A DNA stretch of 5,394 nucleotides from Verrucomicrobiota bacterium (GTDB taxonomy: Bacteria > Verrucomicrobiota > Verrucomicrobiia > Limisphaerales > UBA1412). The notes beneath the pieces are model-generated. The model saw only the letters and a list, made by a program, of their open reading frames with translations. It did no database searches and was not told the DNA's origin. The DNA lies in assembly GCA_017557085.1 (NCBI GenBank), contig JAFZAR010000133.1, positions 1-5,394 on the forward strand, given 5' to 3'. The stretch's first letter is position 1. Every line of letters starts with the position of its first letter. Positions 1-5,394 of the stretch are shown one piece after another. Position numbers and translations under genes: made by a program.

Positions 1-3000
1 CAGACGATGACTACCGCGCCATTCGAGGAGGCAGTTACAGTTACTACGATGATGGCGCCAAGAATTGTCGTTCCGCGGCACGGAACGTCAGACTCATCTC
101 CGCGACTTCCAACAGCATCGGTTTCCGTGTGGCACTGGTTATGAGTACTCGCAATATGACGATCCCGCTGTCAGGGGATGTGAGTCTGGACATGATCTGG
201 GTCGAGCCGGGTACGTTCATGATGGGCAGTCCCAAAGACGAGCGTGGCAGGGACAGTGAGGAAAGACTGCACGAGGTGACTCTGACACACGGCTACTGGC
301 TGGGCCAGTATGAAATCACTCAGCCTCAGTATGAAGCCATCATGGGGACGAATCCTTCCCATTACAAGGGAGCTGATCTGCCGGTGCATTATGTAAGCTG
401 GTATGATGCAAAGGCGTTTTGTGAGAAACTGACAGAGATCGAGAAGGCCGCGGGCCGCTTGCCGGAAGAGTATGAATACACTCTGCCGAGCGAAGCGCAG
501 TGGGAATATGCCTGCCGTGCCGGAACGACCACGGCATTGAACAGCGGGAAGAATTTATCAGGTGGTCTTAGCTCTCCCGAAATGGATGAAGTGGGTTGGT
601 ATAAATACAATGTTGACAAATCACGTATTCAACCTGTGGGCCAGAAGCTGCCGAACGCCTGGGGCTTCTATGACATGCACGGGAATGTGGCGGAATGGTG
701 TTTGGACAAGTATGAGAGTTTTCCTTATGATACTTCTAAACCGGTGACCGATCCTTTGGCGCTTATCAGTAATAGAGACCCCGTTATACGCGGCGGCAGC
801 TATGAGGACACCGCGGGAGATTGCCGTTCAGCGTGCCGGGACAAAGAGAACGGTGATCACGGTAATTCCAAGACAGGGTTCCGCGTGGCGCTGACCTTCA
901 GCAAGAATATGACGATCCCGCTGTCGGGGGATGTGGACTTGAACATGATCTGGGTCGAGCCGGGCAATTTCACCATGGGCAGCTACGAAAGCGAGGATGG
1001 CAGAGATGAGGATGAAAACGAGCATCGTGTTACCCTGACAGAGGGCTACTGGCTAGGCAAGTATGAAGTGACCCAGGCGCAGTATGAGGCCGTGATGGGC
1101 AGCAATCCTTCTCAGTTTACAGGAGCCGATCTGCCGGTGGAAATGGTGAGCTGGGATGACGCGACGAATTTCTGTGCCAAACTGACAGCTATTGAACTCG
1201 CAGCCGGTCGTCTGCCGGAAGGGTATAAATATACCTTGCCGACAGAGGCGCAGTGGGAATACGCCTGCCGTGCCGGAAGTTGGGCCACCTTGTATAACGG
1301 ATCTCAGATTCTGAATGGGTTGAACGAGTTGGCCTGGTTTAAGGACACCAGCAGCGGCACGACTCACCCAGTGGGGCAGAAACAACCGAATGACTTGGGA
1401 ATGTATGACTTGTACGGGAATGTATTTGAATGGTGTTCAGACTGGTATGGAGATTATCCGGAATCAGCTGTGAGGGATCCTATGGGTGCGATCACCGGTT
1501 GGGCCCGCGTGACTCGCGGCGGCAGCTGGGGCAGCCCCGGTGAGCGCTGCCGTTCGGCGAGTCGAGGCTATGCCGGGCCTGACTACCAGTTCAATAACCT
1601 GGGCTTCCGTGTAGCGCTGACATCCACCAGAGACTTTACGATCCCGCTGTCGGAGGATGTGAGCATGGATATGCTCTGGATCAATCAGGGTGCGTTCATA
1701 ATGGGCAGTCCCGAAGACGAGCTGGGCAGAAGCAGTGATGAAATTCAGCATGAAGTACTTCTGTCAGGCTACTGGCTGGGCAAGTATGAAGTGACTCAGG
1801 CGCAGTTTGAGGCCGTAATGGGCTGGAATGCCTCCTATTGTCAAGGAGCCGATCTGCCGGTGGAAAACGTGAGATGGGAGGACGCGATGAACTTCTGCGC
1901 CAGGCTGACAGCGGCTGAAAGAGCCGCGGGACGTTTGCCGTCAGGGTATAAATACACCCTGCCGACCGAAGCACAGTGGGAATACGCTTGCCGTGCCGAA
2001 ACAACAACGGCTTTCAATAACGGCAAAAATATCCCGTCAGTGAGTCAAGAGACCAGTGAACCTTGTCCCAATCTGGATGAAGTGGGCTGGTACACATTCA
2101 ATGCCGGCAAGACAAGTCATCCGGTGGGACAGAAGCTGCCGAATGGCTGGGGACTCTATGATATGCACGGAAACGTGCTGGAATGGTGTTCAGACTGGTA
2201 TGGAGCCTATTCAGATTCCGAAGTGCTTGATCCCCGGGGTCCGTCCATGGGTACGGAACATGTTACACGCGGCGGCGGCTGGGACCATACAGCATGGACT
2301 TGCCGTTCCGCGTTTCGGGATAAGAATGAGCTCAACTACAGCTATGTGAGTGTCGGCTTCCGCGTGGCGCTGGCAAAAAGCAGCGATTTTGAGCTCCGGA
2401 CGTCGAAAGAAGATGCCTCCACGGCCGTGCATATGATCGCTGTTACGCCGGGTTCGTTCGTAATGGGCAGTCCTAAGAACGAACTGGGCAGATATGATGA
2501 TGAGACCCAGCATTACGTGACTCTGACGCAAAACTACTGGCTGAGCCATTGTGAAGTCACTCAGGGCCTGTATGAAGCTGTGATGGGGACGAATCCTTCC
2601 TGCAATGTGTCGAAATGGTACCCGGTGGAAAATGTCAGCTGGAATGACGCGATGGAATTTTGCCAGAAACTAACGGCAATCGAGAAAGCCGCGGGCCGTC
2701 TGCCGGAAGGGTATGAATACTCTCTGCCGACCGAAGCGCAGTGGGAATACGCCTGCCGTGCCGGGACAAAGACTGCCCTGAACAGTGGAAAGGACCTGTC
2801 CGACAGCTATGAATGTCCAGAAATGGATGAAGTGGGCTGGTATGAATTCAACAGCGACGGCAGTACCCACCTGAGAGATGATAAACAGCCGAATATCTTA
2901 GGATTCTATGATATGCACGGGAATGTGAATGAATGGTGTTTAGACTTGTATGGGGACTATCCGGATTCATCTGTGACAGATCCCACAGGATCAGACAAGG

Positions 3001-3137
3001 GCATCAATCGTGTGCATCGCGGCGGCGGCTGGGATATCTTTGCCAGGGCCTGCCGTTCAGCGTATCGTGGCTACGATATGCCGGATTCCGGTTACGAAAA
3101 CGTAGGCTTCCGCCTCGCCCTCGTTCCGGTCAAATAA
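1..3137 (+). CDS. Tandem FGE-sulfatase (SUMF1-like) repeat protein, 5' end outside window
   Basis: This is the C-terminal part of a very large protein. The frame is open from the window edge (first full codon at 3) to a TAA at 3135-3137, giving 1044 visible residues. They comprise the tail of one FGE-sulfatase/SUMF1-type module and four complete modules (about residues 51-297, 302-539, 544-790 and 795-1040), then four residues. Each module runs M(I/L)(W/A)V.PG.F.MGSP, YWL...EVTQ, LP(T/S)EAQWEYACRA, D(M/L)(H/Y)GNV.EWC, RGG(S/G)(W/Y), CRSA.R and GFR(V/L)AL. Four cysteines recur per module (FC, YAC, EWC, CRSA). From family knowledge, human FGE uses the copper-binding pair Cys336/Cys341 just after GGS. 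That pair is absent here, so formylglycine synthesis is unlikely. The YAC and CRSA cysteines match a structural disulfide of FGE. The EgtB DinB-type iron site is not seen. A binding or scaffold role, perhaps extracytoplasmic, is inference; any signal peptide lies outside the window. GTG 129 and ATG 141 are internal, not starts. Confidence 0.93.
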   Translation, partial: DDDYRAIRGGSYSYYDDGAKNCRSAARNVRLISATSNSIGFRVALVMSTRNMTIPLSGDVSLDMIWVEPGTFMMGSPKDERGRDSEERLHEVTLTHGYWLGQYEITQPQYEAIMGTNPSHYKGADLPVHYVSWYDAKAFCEKLTEIEKAAGRLPEEYEYTLPSEAQWEYACRAGTTTALNSGKNLSGGLSSPEMDEVGWYKYNVDKSRIQPVGQKLPNAWGFYDMHGNVAEWCLDKYESFPYDTSKPVTDPLALISNRDPVIRGGSYEDTAGDCRSACRDKENGDHGNSKTGFRVALTFSKNMTIPLSGDVDLNMIWVEPGNFTMGSYESEDGRDEDENEHRVTLTEGYWLGKYEVTQAQYEAVMGSNPSQFTGADLPVEMVSWDDATNFCAKLTAIELAAGRLPEGYKYTLPTEAQWEYACRAGSWATLYNGSQILNGLNELAWFKDTSSGTTHPVGQKQPNDLGMYDLYGNVFEWCSDWYGDYPESAVRDPMGAITGWARVTRGGSWGSPGERCRSASRGYAGPDYQFNNLGFRVALTSTRDFTIPLSEDVSMDMLWINQGAFIMGSPEDELGRSSDEIQHEVLLSGYWLGKYEVTQAQFEAVMGWNASYCQGADLPVENVRWEDAMNFCARLTAAERAAGRLPSGYKYTLPTEAQWEYACRAETTTAFNNGKNIPSVSQETSEPCPNLDEVGWYTFNAGKTSHPVGQKLPNGWGLYDMHGNVLEWCSDWYGAYSDSEVLDPRGPSMGTEHVTRGGGWDHTAWTCRSAFRDKNELNYSYVSVGFRVALAKSSDFELRTSKEDASTAVHMIAVTPGSFVMGSPKNELGRYDDETQHYVTLTQNYWLSHCEVTQGLYEAVMGTNPSCNVSKWYPVENVSWNDAMEFCQKLTAIEKAAGRLPEGYEYSLPTEAQWEYACRAGTKTALNSGKDLSDSYECPEMDEVGWYEFNSDGSTHLRDDKQPNILGFYDMHGNVNEWCLDLYGDYPDSSVTDPTGSDKGINRVHRGGGWDIFARACRSAYRGYDMPDSGYENVGFRLALVPVK
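3..137 (+). repeat. FGE-like module 0, C-terminal tail only
   Basis: This is the end of an FGE-like module whose larger part is upstream of the window. It reads in the frame of the long gene: RGGSY at 24-38, then NCRSAAR, and GFRVAL at 120-137. The segment from RGG to GFRVAL is 38 residues, three longer than the 35 found in each of the four following modules. It shows that the protein has at least five modules and that the gene starts beyond the left edge. Confidence 0.9.
153..893 (+). repeat. FGE-like module 1 (complete)
   Basis: This complete module of about 247 residues begins with NMTIPLSGDV, a short lead-in also present in module 2, and ends with GFRVAL at 876-893. WEYACRAG lies at 501-524 and the RGGS that opens the variable end segment at 789. 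It carries an EMDEVGWY insertion like modules 3 and 4. In the CRSA motif it has an extra cysteine (CRSAC), and its EWC region reads EWCLDKY rather than the commoner EWCSDWYG. Several DNA blocks are most like module 4. Confidence 0.9.
906..1619 (+). repeat. FGE-like module 2 (complete, shortest)
   Basis: This complete module of about 238 residues runs from NMTIPLSGDV to GFRVAL (1602-1619). WEYACRAG is at 1254-1277, EWCSDWYG follows, and RGGS is at 1515. It lacks the roughly nine-residue stretch ending in EVGWY that the other complete modules carry before PVGQK; here the region reads LNELAWF. This explains the 726-base spacing to module 3 against 753 for the other two intervals. Its GYWLGKYEVTQAQ region is nearly identical in DNA to that of module 3. 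Confidence 0.9.
1632..2372 (+). repeat. FGE-like module 3 (complete)
   Basis: This complete module of about 247 residues runs from DFTIPLSEDV to GFRVAL (2355-2372). It has WEYACRAE at 1977-2000, where Glu replaces the usual Gly, then an ESCP-like cysteine-bearing insertion (EPCPNLDEVGWY), EWCSDWYG, and RGGGW at 2268. It has two cysteines beyond the four shared ones: SYCQG after the MG motif and PCPN. Its MGWNAS replaces the MGTNPS or MGSNPS of the other modules. Confidence 0.9.
2385..3122 (+). repeat. FGE-like module 4 (complete, C-terminal)
   Basis: This last module of about 246 residues is the most divergent at its start. The TIPLSGDV lead-in is replaced by a different stretch (ELRTSKEDAS) before MIAVTPG, and YWLGKYEVT becomes YWLSHCEVT. 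WEYACRAG is at 2742-2765, RGGGW at 3018, and GFRLAL at 3105-3122, only four residues from the protein end. PVGQK, present in modules 1-3, is changed to LRDDK. Extra cysteines occur at SHC, PSC and YEC. The ADLP motif before V(E)NVSW is also missing, replaced by KWYP. Confidence 0.88.
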
Positions 3138-3158
3138 AGGCTTTTTGAGCTGAAAAAC

Positions 3159-3197
3159 AAAGATCCCCGACGGTTCATTCCGCCGGGGATCTTTTTT
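3159..3197. terminator. Bidirectional rho-independent terminator between converging genes
   Basis: Left arm 3159-3169 (AAAGATCCCCG) pairs perfectly with 3184-3194. After an A/C mismatch (3170/3183) three more base pairs form (3171-3173 with 3180-3182), closing a six-base loop at 3174-3179. On the + strand the stem runs straight into six T residues (3192-3197). On the - strand it is followed by TTTGTTTTT, read from the complement of 3153-3161. It lies 21 bases after the stop of the repeat-protein gene and 13 bases after the stop of the lipoprotein gene, so it fits both. Confidence 0.93.
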
Positions 3198-3210
3198 GAC
3201 AGGAGGATCC

Positions 3211-4674
3211 TTACTGATCGCTGCCCAGTTTGCGGCTCCAGATGATCATGCGGGTGGTGCCGTGACCCGGCGATTTGACAAAGACCAGGTTGGGCCCATG
3301 ACCGGGAGGCAGATTGACGACCGCGTTCTGGCGGCCGTCCACCAGAGTCAGCCGTCCGTTTTCGGGAGTGGGGATACGGCAGATCTGGAAGTTTTGGGGC
3401 AGCAGTGTCCAGGAACGGGTATCGGCGATATTCACCGAAAACTGCGCGGCCAGGATCGCCAGACCGCCCAGAACCTGAGCGGTATCATTGCCCGTGTTCT
3501 TCAAAGCCTGATTGGCGGCGATGGAGGCCGCCTGACGGAGTACCACCGTGGCAATGGTGCGGGCAACGATGCGGGGCAGTTCCCGCTGGAAATCCGTTCC
3601 GAAGATCCGGTTCATATCGGCCAGCATCTGAGTCTGATGTACTTCGGAGCCGGATCGGACCTGGAGTGTGTTGACTCCGTATTGGGGCATAAAAATCGGA
3701 AAAGCGACATTGAAAGAATAAATGCCTTTGTCTATCGGCAGATTCAGATCGATGCGCTCCTGTTCCAGCCAGGGAGCGGAGCCGCTTTCAAAGATGACAT
3801 AAGTGACATCCGGCAGGGTGCCTTCACCTGCTGCAAAGGATTCGGCCAGAGCCAGATCCTGCTTCACATAGGAATTGCCGGGAGTGAATGCGGCGGCCTG
3901 CTGGAGGGATTTCAGGGCGATGTCCAGATCGCCGGAATCGGTTGCGTAGTAGAGGAAGAAAAGTCCTCGGATATAGGAGGTAAAAGGATTGACGTAATCC
4001 GCGATCGGCTGCAGTTTTTTCAGATCGGAGTAGAGACTGTCCACCGTGCTGTTGACCTGGCGGTTTGAGATGGCCTTCCCGGACTGGTTGTTGTGGCGCA
4101 GCTCCTCCTGTTCCTTCTCGATGCTTTTGGCGTTTTTGGTGACGGCATCCCTCTGGCGCTGATAGGCTTTGTTCAGATGGATGCGGGCGGCGTCCTCATT
4201 GCCCTGAATGATATTGTGTACCCCCAGATAGGTGCTGACCATGATGCGGTCCGTTGTCCAGCCCTCATAAGTGATATTGGCCGGATTGCTGAAAGCGGAG
4301 AGCGTTTCCTGACCCAGATGGAAACTGGCGGAATTGTCCTCGAAATCCCGGATCATCTGATCTGCGATCTCAAAAGAACGTGTGCTGTCCTCCAGCCGGT
4401 TGTTGACCCTGAGAGCCGATGCCTCTTCCAGCCGCCAGATCAGAGCGTCCTTGCCTTTGGCTTTTCGGTTGGCTTTCCGGGTCAGAGCGGCCTGAGCGGT
4501 GTCGAAATCGCCGGCGTGATAATGCGCGTGTATCTCTCTGGCCTGGTCCTGGTAACTGACGCATCCGGTCAGCGGCAGAATACAGAGGATCACTCCCAAA
4601 AGGAACCCCTTGGGCGCGTGCATCATTCTGCCGATATTCTTGAAAATGCCGTTCATATTGGATGAAGCAGACAT
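3211..4674 (-). CDS. Predicted envelope lipoprotein, COG3014-like, TPR-like helices
   Basis: This 487-residue protein has a lipoprotein signal: a basic stretch around residues 12-22, a hydrophobic core (FLLGVILCILPL), and lipobox LTGC with acceptor Cys38. It should therefore be lipidated and envelope-anchored. Residues 41-110 look like paired TPR-type helices (HAGDFDTAQAAL, EDSTRSFEIADQM). Residues 145-200 contain a second helical pair and a charged, coiled-coil-like stretch (KSIEKEQEELRHN), and 228-282 another repeat-like pair. After about 289 comes a probable beta-rich part (VTYVIFESGSAPW), then an Ala-rich helix at 366-412, and an end part with ADTRSWTLLP and LPPGHGPNLVFV. This order matches what I recall of the uncharacterised COG3014 family; the molecular role is unknown. 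ATG at 4674 is chosen because GGAGG lies 4 bases upstream; Met7 and Met17 have no such site. The gene converges with the repeat-protein gene and diverges from the epimerase gene. Confidence 0.85.
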   Translation of the reverse strand: MSASSNMNGIFKNIGRMMHAPKGFLLGVILCILPLTGCVSYQDQAREIHAHYHAGDFDTAQAALTRKANRKAKGKDALIWRLEEASALRVNNRLEDSTRSFEIADQMIRDFEDNSASFHLGQETLSAFSNPANITYEGWTTDRIMVSTYLGVHNIIQGNEDAARIHLNKAYQRQRDAVTKNAKSIEKEQEELRHNNQSGKAISNRQVNSTVDSLYSDLKKLQPIADYVNPFTSYIRGLFFLYYATDSGDLDIALKSLQQAAAFTPGNSYVKQDLALAESFAAGEGTLPDVTYVIFESGSAPWLEQERIDLNLPIDKGIYSFNVAFPIFMPQYGVNTLQVRSGSEVHQTQMLADMNRIFGTDFQRELPRIVARTIATVVLRQAASIAANQALKNTGNDTAQVLGGLAILAAQFSVNIADTRSWTLLPQNFQICRIPTPENGRLTLVDGRQNAVVNLPPGHGPNLVFVKSPGHGTTRMIIWSRKLGSDQ

Positions 4675-4678
4675 TCGT

Positions 4679-4683
4679 CCTCC
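4679..4683 (-). promoter_or_regulatory. Ribosome binding site deciding the lipoprotein start
   Basis: The - strand reads GGAGG here, four bases before the ATG at 4674-4672. The alternative methionines at residues 7 and 17, which would give a more usual signal-peptide length, have no purine-rich site in front of them. This favours the longer form with a 37-residue signal region. Confidence 0.6.
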
Positions 4684-4772
4684 GAAAAGTCTTACGATTC
4701 AATGGAGAAGGGTCAAGAAGTTTTTCGCAGTGCCGGTATCGGAACCGAATCGCGCTTTTCCGCTTTAATATC

Positions 4773-4801
4773 TTGTCCAAAGGAAGGTAATAGCATAAAC
4801 T
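4773..4801 (+). promoter_or_regulatory. Candidate sigma-70-type promoter for the epimerase gene
   Basis: TTGTCC (4773-4778) and TAAACT (4796-4801) each match four of six consensus positions and are separated by the ideal 17 bases. Transcription would start near 4808, giving a leader of roughly 44 bases before ATG 4852. The assignment rests on pattern alone, and similar matches can arise by chance. Confidence 0.35.
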
Positions 4802-4811
4802 AAAAGCAGAT

Positions 4812-4834
4812 GGCGGCATCCGGAGGAGTCCGCC
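4812..4834 (+). promoter_or_regulatory. Possible small hairpin in the epimerase leader
   Basis: GGCGG (4812-4816) can pair with CCGCC (4830-4834) around a 13-base loop. The loop contains GGAGGAG (4822-4828), which looks like a ribosome binding site but lies 23 bases before ATG 4852, too far for normal use. The short stem and large loop make this weak, and the hairpin may have no function. Confidence 0.2.
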
Positions 4835-4851
4835 GGGAATTTATTAGAATC

Positions 4852-5394
4852 ATGAGTGAGAATAAGGTTGTTTTAGTCACAGGCGTTGCCGGCTTCATCG
4901 CGTCCAAGACGGCGGAACTGCTTTTGCGTCAAGGCTGGACGGTGGTCGGCCTGGATAATTTGAACGATTACTATGATGTTCGTCTAAAGGATTACCGTTT
5001 AAGTCGTTTGCTGGGGAATGACCGTTTTTTGCAGAGCAAAGATCCGGCCAAGAGCATTTACTGGACTTCAACACCTGAAAGCGGGAAACAGGTCAGCGCG
5101 GACGGCAAGTTCATCTTCTATCCGCTGGATATTGAAAAACTGCCTGAACTGGAAAAACTTTTTGAAGAATATCAATTTGAGGCGGTGCTGAATCTGGCGG
5201 CCCGTGCCGGAGTGCGCTATTCCATGGAAAATCCCTTCGTTTACATGACGACCAACGCCATGGGAACCCTGAACATCCTGGACTGCATGCGCAAACACGG
5301 TGTGAAAAAACATGTGATGGCTTCCACATCCTCGCTCTACGCCGGACAAAAAATGCCTTTCACGGAAGATCTTCCGGTCAATACGCCACTGTCG
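4852..5394 (+). CDS. NAD-dependent sugar epimerase, UDP-glucuronate 4-epimerase-like, 3' end outside window
   Basis: The first 181 residues of an extended short-chain dehydrogenase/reductase are visible; the frame is open to the window edge. A Rossmann nucleotide-binding start is clear: VVLVTGVAGFIAS (residues 6-18, Ala17 in place of the third Gly) and the acidic Asp35 in GLDNLNDYYD. NLAARAGVRYSMENP (114-128) and ASTSSLYAG (157-165, region of the catalytic Ser/Thr) are typical of UDP-glucuronate 4-epimerases, which interconvert UDP-glucuronate and UDP-galacturonate in the cytoplasm for polysaccharide synthesis. The YxxxK motif should lie just beyond the edge and cannot be checked. About 27 residues (60-86) look inserted between LLGNDRF and FIFYPLDI compared with the usual form. 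ATG 4852 is preferred because the glycine motif then falls at the normal distance from the N-terminus, but no good ribosome binding site precedes it. An in-frame ATG at 4810 is possible. A UDP-GlcNAc 4-epimerase is the main alternative. Confidence 0.9.
   Translation, partial: MSENKVVLVTGVAGFIASKTAELLLRQGWTVVGLDNLNDYYDVRLKDYRLSRLLGNDRFLQSKDPAKSIYWTSTPESGKQVSADGKFIFYPLDIEKLPELEKLFEEYQFEAVLNLAARAGVRYSMENPFVYMTTNAMGTLNILDCMRKHGVKKHVMASTSSLYAGQKMPFTEDLPVNTPLS

Larger units (their letters stand above)
4675..4851. other. Divergent intergenic region
   Basis: These 177 bases separate two divergently transcribed genes and must contain promoter elements for both, unless transcripts enter from outside. 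The epimerase side has a plausible promoter (4773-4801) and a possible leader hairpin (4812-4834). On the lipoprotein side, TTGACC occurs (complement of 4707-4712), but no good -10 element at a useful distance from the ribosome binding site could be chosen. No convincing operator palindrome or small gene was seen. Confidence 0.5.

Noticed and set aside
129..143. GTG at 129 or ATG at 141 as the start of the repeat protein
   Set aside because: The frame is open upstream to the window edge and codes for a conserved module tail (RGGSY, CRSA, GFR), so both codons are internal.
153..3122. CRISPR-like or simple tandem DNA repeat
   Set aside because: The repeat unit is about 726-753 bases, coding throughout and in one frame; it is a protein-domain repeat.
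3018..3197. Diversity-generating retroelement variable repeat with a downstream initiation element
   Set aside because: The protein end fits the fold and position, but no reverse transcriptase or template repeat is in the window. The hairpin after the gene has the T-runs of a terminator. Only an idea for checking in the full genome.
3196..4068. Long open frame of 290 codons on the + strand
   Set aside because: It lies opposite the lipoprotein gene in register with its codons, where stops arise only from sense TTA, CTA or TCA, which are rare here. The - strand product has a lipobox, a ribosome binding site and family resemblance; this one has none.
4093..4665. Second + strand open frame of 190 codons opposite the lipoprotein gene
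   Set aside because: It is the same antisense register as the 290-codon frame, broken between the two by a TGA (sense Ser TCA) at 4066-4068. No recognisable domain or ribosome binding site supports it.
4725..4755. Short inverted sequence around CGGT...ACCG in the intergenic region
   Set aside because: The arms are only four bases long and extending them gives mismatches, so it is not enough to call an operator or hairpin.
4370..4819. Open frame of 149 codons on the - strand extending into the intergenic region
   Set aside because: It overlaps the N-terminal part of the lipoprotein gene in another frame. Its product is basic, Arg/Gln-rich and without recognisable structure, typical of a shadow frame.

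Overview
The window is a bacterial fragment of moderate, slightly GC-leaning composition. It holds three protein genes and no RNA genes. The style of the large protein, tandem formylglycine-generating-enzyme-like (FGE-sulfatase/SUMF1) modules with signatures such as GYWLGKYEVTQAQYEAVMG and WEYACRAG, recalls proteins common in Lentisphaerota/Verrucomicrobiota, for example Victivallales-type gut bacteria. That assignment is from memory and is not proven by the sequence. A lipobox lipoprotein shows a bacterium that makes lipoproteins.

Layout. Positions 1-3137 (+) are the 3' part of one very long gene. Its N-terminus lies upstream of the window. The visible 1044 residues contain the tail of one FGE-like module followed by four complete modules of about 240-250 residues, separated by very short linkers and ending four residues after the last module. 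Positions 3159-3197 form a strong hairpin with T-runs on both sides, a terminator that can serve both converging genes. Positions 3211-4674 (-) encode a 487-residue predicted lipoprotein with helical, TPR-like features that resembles the uncharacterised COG3014 family. Positions 4675-4851 are a divergent intergenic region. Positions 4852-5394 (+) are the first 181 codons of an extended short-chain dehydrogenase/reductase nucleotide-sugar epimerase, most like UDP-glucuronate 4-epimerase, cut off by the window edge.

How they fit together. The three genes do not form an operon: the first two converge and the last two diverge. The epimerase probably supplies a nucleotide sugar for surface polysaccharide. 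The lipoprotein is probably anchored in the cell envelope. The repeat protein is probably a non-catalytic binding or scaffold protein, because the active-site cysteine pair of true FGE is not visible in any module. No functional link between the three genes is shown by the sequence. The most unusual item is the module array itself: the modules remain close to identical in DNA over some blocks, yet each carries a differing segment of fixed length in its last 35 residues.
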